DNA of 64,000 nucleotides from Pseudomonas fluorescens (GTDB lineage Bacteria > Pseudomonadota > Gammaproteobacteria > Pseudomonadales > Pseudomonadaceae), in contig NZ_LR134318.1 of NCBI RefSeq assembly GCF_900636825.1, positions 2,885,501 through 2,949,500 on the forward strand, in the 5' to 3' direction. Positions 55,388-62,369 of the stretch are shown piece after piece (position 1 is the stretch's first letter; each line of letters starts with the position of its first letter). The notes below the pieces were generated by a model. The model saw nothing but the letters and a program-made list of their open reading frames with translations, did not search any database and was not told the DNA's origin. Both the position numbers and the translations under genes were made by a program.

Positions 55388-55846
55388 ATGCCGATGGTTG
55401 AGTTTTCCGCTGTCTTGGACAGCAATGTTGGTAATGCCTGGGGCGTGTTGAAAAAATTTGGAGAGATTTATAAATGGCATCCATCGATCGTCGAAAGCAG
55501 CATTGAGGACAACCAACCTGATGGATTGGTCGGCTGTATTCGCAGACTCACGTTGGCCGATGGCGCAGTTGTCAGGGAGCGTTTGTTATCGGTCGATGAT
55601 CACAATATAACGCTATCCTACCGCTTCGAGGAGGCGCCATTACCGCTGGACAACTATGTTGCCACGGTGAAATTGGCCTCTCTCACTGGACAGCCCAAGA
55701 CGTTCATCAATTGGTCTGCAAGCTTTGATCTGCAAGATGCGAATACGGCAGACGCTTACCAGGAACTCATTCGAGAGCTGATCATGGATGGCCACAACGG
55801 TCTTCAGTTATTTCTAGCGCAAGTCTTAGAAGGGCCCATCTCATGA
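55388..55846 (+). CDS. SRPBCC (START-like) family protein
   Basis: 152 residues, polyketide-cyclase/dehydrase type: EFSAVLDSNVGNAWGVLKKFGEIYKWHPSIVES and INWSASFDLQ (in pieces). A ligand-binding fold; no enzyme activity is assured. ATG 55388 has GGGAG. A separate 33-codon frame starting ATG 55350 with its own GGAG overlaps the start; it could be a translated leader or chance. Confidence 0.76.
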   Translation: MPMVEFSAVLDSNVGNAWGVLKKFGEIYKWHPSIVESSIEDNQPDGLVGCIRRLTLADGAVVRERLLSVDDHNITLSYRFEEAPLPLDNYVATVKLASLTGQPKTFINWSASFDLQDANTADAYQELIRELIMDGHNGLQLFLAQVLEGPIS

Positions 55847-55882
55847 GCGCTGTGGAGCTGTTCCAAAATCCAGCCCGCGCCT

Positions 55883-55904
55883 AAAGCCCGCATAAGCGGG
55901 CCTT
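55883..55904 (+). terminator. terminator of the OYE-SDR-SnoaL-SRPBCC unit
   Basis: AAAGCCCGC pairs with GCGGGCCTT around ATAA, followed by GGGTTT. 37 bases after the SRPBCC stop. The T-run is short. Confidence 0.65.
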
Positions 55905-55983
55905 GGGTTTGAATCAAAGTTACGATTGATGTGCGCTCAACGCCGAGTAGCTGTTCATCAGCTTGCGTTAGTTAGGGATCAAC

Positions 55984-56196
55984 AATGCCGAAGCATTGGT
56001 CGGTGCCGTGCAGATGAGCACGATCGAACTCCATTCGTGGAACGCCACAACGGCCGACCTGAATCTCCCAGACAGGTTTGTCCTCGACCTTGACCCGGAT
56101 GCTGCGCTGCCTTGGAAAAGCATGGTTGAAGCAACTCAACTAACGCTAACCGTACTCGATGAGTTAGGGCTCAGGGCATTTCTGAAAACCCGGTAA
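55984..56196 (+). pseudogene. ligD: fragment of DNA ligase D, polymerase domain
   Basis: Codes for NAEALVGAVQMSTIELHSWN, then LPDRFVLDLDPDAALPWKSM (the catalytic DLD of archaeo-eukaryotic primase/LigD polymerase) and ends LGLRAFLKTR-stop. Family members continue FLKTSGGKGLH, so the frame breaks exactly there. Only about 70 residues of the 840-residue protein remain. No start codon of its own. This and the piece at 48718 point the same way, 5' domain first and 3' domain last, so they could be the two ends of one ligD. Confidence 0.86.
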
Positions 56197-56203
56197 TTTC
56201 GAT

Positions 56204-56443
56204 TTGCTCGCAAACTACGGCTACAGCCTCAAGGATGTGATCAATCTGCTGGATCCACAGCCAAGTCGCCGCGCTCCAGCCGTCGAGTCCAAAGCTGGCA
56301 GCCGAAAGCCTCGCCAATTGAAGGTTTACAAGAATTCGCATACTGGCGAAGTGGTTGAGACTAAGGGGGGCAATCACAAAATGCTCAAGGAATGGAAAAC
56401 AAAGCACGGCGCTGCGACCGTAGAGTCTTGGCTGACAAAATGA
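56204..56443 (+). pseudogene. truncated MvaT/H-NS-family DNA-binding protein
   Basis: 79 residues (TTG 56204) reading LLANYGYSLKDVINLLDPQP, then linker, then QLKVYKNSHTGEVVETKGGN and HKMLKEWKTKHGAATVESWL. This is the linker and complete AT-hook-like DNA-binding domain of an MvaT silencer; the N-terminal dimerisation coiled coil (about 40 residues) is missing. The frame is open upstream only to a stop at 56183. Expressed alone it could compete with full MvaT; more likely a remnant. Confidence 0.8.
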
Positions 56444-56460
56444 TCTTGGCTTGAACTGAA

Positions 56461-56484
56461 AAAAAGGCCCGCGAGGGCCTTTTT
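56461..56484 (+). terminator. terminator after the MvaT-like remnant
   Basis: AAAAAGGCCC-GCGA-GGGCCTTTTT: ten-pair stem with T-run. Nearly identical to the one at 48887. Confidence 0.92.
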
Positions 56485-56492
56485 CATCTTGC

Positions 56493-57566
56493 TTAGGGCT
56501 GAGCAATCCGCTTGGCCACTTGCTCTCCGAACGCTTTACAGCCTTGTGTTCCTCCGATATCGCCGGTGCGCAATTCAGGCACCCGTAGTACCGCGTCTAC
56601 AGCTGCGGTTATAGCGTTTGAAGCACTAATGCATCCCCTGTGCTGATGACGGTTGCCCATCCATTCAAGCAGCATGGCCACAGAAAGAATCATCGATACT
56701 GGATTGGCTTTATCCTGGCCCGCAATATCTGGGGCTGACCCGTGTTGGGCCTGTGCGCAGCAGTGTTTCTCACTGGCCATTATCGACCCGGCAAGTCCTA
56801 GGCTGCCGGATAGCTCGCTGGCTAAATCGCTAAGAATGTCACCGTAAAAATTGGTAGTTACCAGCACATCGAATCGTTCCGGGTTTCGCACAAGGTGCGC
56901 AGTACACGCATCTACCAACAAGTCATCAAGCTGCACATCTGGGTAGTCTCGGCTGACGTTGCGTACGCATTCCATGAACAAACCATCGGTCATATGGAAA
57001 CTGTTGACCTTGTGGATAGCGGTAACTTTTTTTCTTCTGACTGACGCAAGCTCGAAGGCGCGGCGTGCGATCCTTTCGCAGCACTGACGCGTGATCTTGC
57101 GAGTAGATAGTGCCATATCTGGCGTCGGCATCACCTCACCCCAACCCCGACTCATATTGCGATCAGGATAAAAACCTTCGGTCGCTTCACGCATGATCAC
57201 CAAGTCCATGGTTCTCCCTTCACGCAAATTCGATTGCAAGAAGGGGCGCGTTCTGGCGGGTCGGATGTTCGCATATAGATCCAGACCTGTGCGGAAGGCT
57301 GCGGAGATATTGCGACCTCCCTTTTCCGGTGGGGGATAGTCTGCATGAGACTGAGTACCCAGGATAATGCCAGCGTACTTCTTCGCTTTTTCCAACACCT
57401 CATCGCGCAAAGTAGTGCCGTACTTTTCAAGGCTGGTGAAGCCGACATCGTCATGATCAAAGCTAAGTCCTAATCTGAATCTCTCGTTTGCCGCCGAGAG
57501 TACAGACAGGGAAGAATTCACAATTTCGGGCCCAATACCGTCGCCCGACAACACTAATAAACGCAT
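56493..57566 (-). CDS. isocitrate/isopropylmalate-type dehydrogenase
   Basis: 357 residues, decarboxylating beta-hydroxyacid dehydrogenase fold: GDGIGPEIV at the start, FRTGLDLYANIRPARTRPFL (substrate arginines), KVNSFHMTDGLFMECVR and TTNFYGDILSDLASELSGSLG (metal Asp residues). Substrate-selecting loop differs from LeuB. Members act on isocitrate, isopropylmalate, tartrate or homoisocitrate. Context (tricarboxylate carrier, aconitase) favours an isocitrate-like acid (inference). Start ATG 57566 with AAGGAG. Confidence 0.85.
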   Translation of the reverse strand: MRLLVLSGDGIGPEIVNSSLSVLSAANERFRLGLSFDHDDVGFTSLEKYGTTLRDEVLEKAKKYAGIILGTQSHADYPPPEKGGRNISAAFRTGLDLYANIRPARTRPFLQSNLREGRTMDLVIMREATEGFYPDRNMSRGWGEVMPTPDMALSTRKITRQCCERIARRAFELASVRRKKVTAIHKVNSFHMTDGLFMECVRNVSRDYPDVQLDDLLVDACTAHLVRNPERFDVLVTTNFYGDILSDLASELSGSLGLAGSIMASEKHCCAQAQHGSAPDIAGQDKANPVSMILSVAMLLEWMGNRHQHRGCISASNAITAAVDAVLRVPELRTGDIGGTQGCKAFGEQVAKRIAQP

Positions 57567-57612
57567 AGCCTTAGCTCCTTGGCTGGCACGAAGCACCAGC
57601 CGAGTTCATTTT

Positions 57613-58956
57613 TTACGTTGCGACTGAGTAGAGGGGAAACAAGCCCAATAACATCGAAGACATCATGATGAGCAGGGAAAGCGCGAGTGACCATTTGAAC
57701 GTGTATTTCTGATGGTCGCTGAATTCCACGCCGGCGAGACCTACAAGTAAGTAAGTGGAGGCTACCAGTGGGCTGAGTAGGTGCACCGGCTGACCTGCCA
57801 TGGACGCGCGTCCTATTTCTGCGGCGGAGATACCGTAAGCCTCTGCAGCGTGAGCCAGCACTGGGAGTACGCCGTAATAGAAGGCATCGTTAGACATGAA
57901 GAAGGTGCCAGGGATGCTGATCAGGGCGGTGATCGGTGCGAGATAAGCACCCCACGACTCAGGTAAGGCCCACAGAAGCGTGTCGGACATGGCTTTTACC
58001 ATCCCCGTCCCGGACAGGATGCCTGCAAAAATACCTGCTGCCAGGAAGATGGCTATCTGATTAAGTGCTGTCGGCGCATGAGCGGCAATACGTCTACGTT
58101 GGTCATCAATGCTGGGGTAGTTGATCACCAGCGCAACCGAGAAAGCCATCATGAACAAGATTGGCAGCGGCAGAAGCTCCACTACCAGACAACCCATCAA
58201 TGCTATGGTCAGAATTGCATTGAGCCAAAACATTTTAGGGCGACGCAGTTCAGCGTTTTCGGCACTGAGTGTCATCAGGTCAGACATATCTTCATCTGCG
58301 CCCTGGGCGTAACGGCCGCTTCGTTCAGTCGGCAGCTTGAGCGTGCCTAACCGTCGGCGTTCTTGCATTCCCAAGTAAAAAGCAAGCAGAACTACGCCGG
58401 CAAAGCTAATGAGCATTGATGGGATTAAAGGCAGGAACAACTCGGTAGTTTCGACTTGCAGCGCTGCAGCGGCACGTGCGAGCGGCCCTCCCCAAGGTAA
58501 TAGATTTGTCACGCTCGCCGCCAATATGACCACGCAGGGAAGAATCAGTGGATTGAGTCCAAGTCTCCTGAATAAAGGCAGCATGGCTGTAAGCGTAATC
58601 ATGTAGGTCGTAGATCCATCGCCGTCCAGTGAAACCATGCCGGCTAGAATTGTCGCGAACACTACTGCTTTGGCTGGGTCGCCTTTGATCAGACGAATGA
58701 ACGTTTTGATAATGGGATCGAAGAGGCCGGTATCGAACATCATCCCGAAATAGAGGATGGCAAACATGACCATAACTGCGGTGGGTGCGACCTTGCGCAG
58801 CCCCTCGATCATCATGGTGCCCATGTCGCCTGTAAACCCAGCCATCATGGCAAAGATGATGGGGATGATTGTCATGGCTACCAAAGGTGCAAGCCGCTTG
58901 GTCATGATCAATGTCATGAACACCACAATCATGCCGTAGCCAAAAAAGGACAGCAT
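57613..58956 (-). CDS. CitMHS-type citrate/tricarboxylate:cation transporter
   Basis: 447 residues, about eleven helices. LDGDGSTTYMITLTAMLPLF and LLPWGGPLARAAAALQ are conserved in the CitMHS family, which imports citrate bound to Mg, Ca or another metal. Downstream of the SDR and upstream of the dehydrogenase in the same strand; 46 bases to the latter. Confidence 0.88.
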   Translation of the reverse strand: MLSFFGYGMIVVFMTLIMTKRLAPLVAMTIIPIIFAMMAGFTGDMGTMMIEGLRKVAPTAVMVMFAILYFGMMFDTGLFDPIIKTFIRLIKGDPAKAVVFATILAGMVSLDGDGSTTYMITLTAMLPLFRRLGLNPLILPCVVILAASVTNLLPWGGPLARAAAALQVETTELFLPLIPSMLISFAGVVLLAFYLGMQERRRLGTLKLPTERSGRYAQGADEDMSDLMTLSAENAELRRPKMFWLNAILTIALMGCLVVELLPLPILFMMAFSVALVINYPSIDDQRRRIAAHAPTALNQIAIFLAAGIFAGILSGTGMVKAMSDTLLWALPESWGAYLAPITALISIPGTFFMSNDAFYYGVLPVLAHAAEAYGISAAEIGRASMAGQPVHLLSPLVASTYLLVGLAGVEFSDHQKYTFKWSLALSLLIMMSSMLLGLFPLYSVAT

Positions 58957-59013
58957 TGAATTCTCCTGGTCAGGATTATTTTTATAAGGAGGTGATTACG
59001 TGGAGCGCCGGCT

Positions 59014-59757
59014 TCATGTCATGTGTAACCCGCCGTTCACGGCGAAATCAGCACCTGTGACGAACGAAGATTCTTCTGACGCTAGCCATGCACACATCGC
59101 CGCGACTTCTTCGGGCTTACCGAGACGTTTCATCGGGATGTCTTCCACGATCTTGTCCATCAACGAGGTGTGGGTGATCGATTTGAGCCGCTCAGTGCCG
59201 ATGTAGCCCGGGGAAACGGTATTGACGGTAACTCCACGGTGGGCAACCTCCCTTGCAAGGGCTCGAGTGAACCCACGAATTGAGGACTTTGCCGTGGTGT
59301 AGTTCACTTGGCCGATATGGCCTAGTTGCGCATTCACCGTTGAGATATTGATAATTCGGCCCCACCGTCGTGAGCTCATCCCGTCAACAACTTGCTTGGT
59401 TACGTTGAACAGCGAATTGAGGTTGGTATCAATAACGGTTTGCCAGTCGTTCGGAGACATGTCTTTGAAAACCACATTGCAAGTGGTGCCGGCATTGTTT
59501 ACCAGCACGTCGATAGGGCCCACTTCGCTTACGATCCTGTCAAAGGCAGCCACTGTTGAGTTCCAATCCGCTACGTTGCCTTCACACGCAATGAACTCAA
59601 ATCCCAGCTTTTTGTTTTTCTTCAGCCAGGCGTCCTTAATCGCAGAATCTGGCCCGCAGCCAGCGACGACTATGAAACCGTCCTGGTAAAGTCTCTGGCA
59701 GACAGCGGTGCCAATCCCACCCATTCCACCTGTTACGAACGCGATTCGTTTGGACAT
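59014..59757 (-). CDS. short-chain dehydrogenase, acetoacetyl-CoA reductase-like
   Basis: 247 residues: TGGMGGIG, NNAGTTCN, catalytic Ser in INISTVNAQ and YTTAK. The opening KRIAFVTGGMGGIGTAVCQRLY is like PhaB. NADPH enzyme; in this cluster it may reduce an oxo-acid made by the neighbouring dehydrogenase. Strong RBS (GGAGG). 57 bases before the CitMHS gene. Confidence 0.85.
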   Translation of the reverse strand: MSKRIAFVTGGMGGIGTAVCQRLYQDGFIVVAGCGPDSAIKDAWLKKNKKLGFEFIACEGNVADWNSTVAAFDRIVSEVGPIDVLVNNAGTTCNVVFKDMSPNDWQTVIDTNLNSLFNVTKQVVDGMSSRRWGRIINISTVNAQLGHIGQVNYTTAKSSIRGFTRALAREVAHRGVTVNTVSPGYIGTERLKSITHTSLMDKIVEDIPMKRLGKPEEVAAMCAWLASEESSFVTGADFAVNGGLHMT

Positions 59758-60334
59758 GAGCAGTCCTCCTAAATGACAAGGTGCATCGGAAGTTTGGGGT
59801 TACCGGAGTTCTTCGTCGGGTCAGATCGGTAATCGGCATCCCGTTTACCGCCAGTAGACGAAGGCCTAAAAAGTCATTCGGCGGTTCGGTCTGGGAGGAG
59901 GCTGCCCATGACTTTCAGTCGAGGGAAATTGATTGGTGGTATCTGAAGGACTCTATTCATGGCATGCCTCTTTTATTGTTTTCATGAACTGACTGAGTCT
60001 TCATCCTAGAGGCGTGCCGACCACATTTGAATTGGTCATTAGGTAACGAAGCCTTCTCCAAATGAGAAAGCTAACGAAAAAAGGGAGAGTGAATATCAGC
60101 CAGCATACAGAGCGAGAGTTCGCTTCCGTCCCGAGAAGAGGCATCGATGCAAACGACCAAGGAAAAAAGATGAGAGCTTGCCGACAACAGAAGGAGCGCT
60201 GAGCCGATTCTCTAGTATCTGCACCGAAGCGTGTAGCGCTTCCTCTGTGCATGACGACACATCGCCAATGCGAAAATCGCTAAAACTCTTCCAGCTTTCT
60301 GCCTATCGGAATATGCCACTCCGCAGCGTGATGC
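59758..60334. other. 577-base gap inside the tricarboxylate cluster
   Basis: AT-richer than its neighbours. One minus frame (60001-60252, 83 codons) has a hydrophobic stretch SVCWLIFTLPFFVSFLIWRR but no RBS or recognised family; it may be a remnant of a small permease subunit or chance. No other coding is supported. It must hold the promoter for the SDR-CitMHS-dehydrogenase set. Confidence 0.35.
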
Positions 60335-61081
60335 TCATTGCCGTTGTTCGTTCAGCGTTGGCCCCACGCGAACATCTCCTTGGCCGCTGGCAATCAATGC
60401 ATTTAAAACAAAACCGCTGGATATCTTGCGATCCAAAAATGCTCGTACGTATTCAGCTCCGGCCTTGCGTCCTTTGGGTACCGCCATTGCCTGGCGGATT
60501 TCGGTGAAGCTGTCCGCTAGCACGCGATAGCCTTCGTTCTTGTCTGCAAATGCCTCTAAGGGCTGACGAACGCCAGCGGCGGCCTCCAAACCCTGCTCCA
60601 AAAACCATTCCACAGCTGCGGCGGATGTCGGTGCACGAACCAGTTCCGCAGCGGACAGCGTACGGCTTAGATACAAGTCGTACGCTGCGCCTTTTCCAAC
60701 GGCAAGTTGTGCACCCACATGATCAAGCTGAGCTACTGATTGGTATACGCTAGCGTCATGCACCAGGTACGTGCCTTCAATGATGACGTATGGGTGACTG
60801 AACTCGATTTCCGCTGAGCGCACAGGCTCAATAGCCAGGAACGCTAGATCCCAGGTCGACTCGGTTAAAGCGGCGAATACTTTGCCCGCAGCATCGAATG
60901 TCACGAAATCGATAGCTACATTCAACTCGTCGGCCAAGGCTTTGGCTAACTGAGTAGATACCCCTACAGGGTTGCCGCTCACGTCGCGCTGAGCCAACAC
61001 CGGATTTCCGAAGTTGATCGCCGCACGCAAGACACCTGTAGGAGCTAGGTCAGCCAGAACGCTTGAATCTAAAGTAATCAT
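60335..61081 (-). CDS. type-2 periplasmic-binding fold protein without signal peptide
   Basis: 248 residues. GVLRAAINFGNPVLAQRDVSGNPVGVSTQLAKAL and AFLAIEPVRSAEIEFSHPYV (in pieces) are the amino-acid-binding SBP pattern (SBP_bac_3). Unlike transport proteins it starts MITLDSSVLADLAPTG, with no signal peptide or lipobox, and no ABC permease or ATPase is near. A cytoplasmic enzyme of this fold is possible: cyclohexadienyl dehydratase, and aconitate isomerase as described for Pseudomonas, are enzymes on this scaffold (recalled). Weak RBS. Confidence 0.72.
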   Translation of the reverse strand: MITLDSSVLADLAPTGVLRAAINFGNPVLAQRDVSGNPVGVSTQLAKALADELNVAIDFVTFDAAGKVFAALTESTWDLAFLAIEPVRSAEIEFSHPYVIIEGTYLVHDASVYQSVAQLDHVGAQLAVGKGAAYDLYLSRTLSAAELVRAPTSAAAVEWFLEQGLEAAAGVRQPLEAFADKNEGYRVLADSFTEIRQAMAVPKGRKAGAEYVRAFLDRKISSGFVLNALIASGQGDVRVGPTLNEQRQ

Positions 61082-61281
61082 GGGTGCTTCTCTGCAATGG
61101 TCGGGTGCTTTTGGTTGGAGGGCTTGCCGTCATGGGTTCGCATCAACAGCGTCAGCACGAAGGCTGAACTACCGGCAGACACAGAGTCTCACGGAGCCGC
61201 TTCGAGGCGACTGGCCTTGTTCTTGTTCGTGGTCGGAAGCTTGGTGTCGAGAGAGCGGGTTAGCCTAGCTCTCGCACCGCA

Positions 61282-62346
61282 TCAAGATGATTGCGAGGAG
61301 GAGAAAATCATGCAAACCGGGCTGCCCGTGGATACCTCGAAACCCGTGGCTCGTAACGTGCCGTGATCTTGATCCACGGCAAACGTTACGATGCTGTCGC
61401 TATCTTCATTAAGGGCTAGCAGATAGCGTCCATTCGGCGTCAGTGTAAAAAAACGCGGCGTACGCCCTCCGCTATGCACCGCCTCTATGAATCCAAGCGA
61501 CCCGTTTTGAGGGTCGATTGCAAAGACGGCAATACTGTCATAACCACGATTTGATGCGTACACAAACCGTCCATCACGATCTAATTGAATTCCTGCCGCT
61601 CTGCTATTGCCGGTAAAGCTTTGTGGCAGCGTGGACAGTATTTGTTTTGGGCTGAGCGTGCCGCTCTCGGCGTCGTAATCGTAGGTGGTGACAGTTGAGT
61701 CGAGCTCGTTGACCACGTAAGAAAAATCACCTCCGGGGTGGAAGGCGGCGTGACGAGGCCCGGCTGTTTCACGGGTAGCGACCGATGGCGTTGTGGCCGG
61801 ACTCAGGCGCCCAGCGGAGAAGCGGAAAGAGAAAACTTTGTCCAACCCTTTGTCCGGTACGATCACAAACCGACCATGGTTATCAAATAGGCTGTAATGG
61901 GGCTTGGCATGGGGCTGTTCGATCCTGTGTGGCCCTGGCTCGCCCACCATCTCTACCAACTGGCTCAATGGAGCAAGGCTGCCGTCATCCTGAACTGGAA
62001 AGACGGCAAGGCTAGCGCCTATGTGATTGGTAACAACCAGATACCGCTCTGATGGATCAAGCGCTAGGTGTACCGGATTCTTGCCTTGCGTATTTTGCGT
62101 ATTCAAAAGGGTCAATTGCCCGGTGCGTTTGTCGATGCGGAATGCGCTCACATCGCTCTGATCACCGTGGACTGTATAGAGCGTGTCTGCGCTGCGATTG
62201 AGTGCGAGGAACGATGGATTGACCAAGTCACGTACGACTTGAGCCAGCTCCAATGTTCCTTCATCCTGATTCACGGCATAGACACTGATACCTTCTCCAC
62301 GCGCGTTGCGTTCGCGAGTGGTGCGGCTACCGACGTAGGCGTACAT
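61282..62346 (-). CDS. lactonase, seven-bladed beta-propeller (6-phosphogluconolactonase/YbhE family)
   Basis: 354 residues from ATG 62346 (MYAYVGSRTTRERNARGEG) with GGAG. Repeated blade motifs: NPSFLALNRSADTLYTVHGD, NPVHLALDPSERYLVVTNH, GPRHAAFHPGGDFSYVVNELD and RTPRFFTLTPNGRYLLALNE. Pgl-like enzymes open sugar-acid lactones; in this cluster a tricarboxylic-acid lactone is a plausible target (inference). 23 bases after the aconitase gene, same strand. Confidence 0.85.
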   Translation of the reverse strand: MYAYVGSRTTRERNARGEGISVYAVNQDEGTLELAQVVRDLVNPSFLALNRSADTLYTVHGDQSDVSAFRIDKRTGQLTLLNTQNTQGKNPVHLALDPSERYLVVTNHIGASLAVFPVQDDGSLAPLSQLVEMVGEPGPHRIEQPHAKPHYSLFDNHGRFVIVPDKGLDKVFSFRFSAGRLSPATTPSVATRETAGPRHAAFHPGGDFSYVVNELDSTVTTYDYDAESGTLSPKQILSTLPQSFTGNSRAAGIQLDRDGRFVYASNRGYDSIAVFAIDPQNGSLGFIEAVHSGGRTPRFFTLTPNGRYLLALNEDSDSIVTFAVDQDHGTLRATGFEVSTGSPVCMIFSSSQSS

Positions 62347-62369
62347 AACATTCTCCATGATCAATGCCA

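Noticed and set aside
60001..60252. 83-codon minus frame as a small permease subunit
   Set aside because: Only one hydrophobic stretch, no RBS, no family match; not enough to call a gene.
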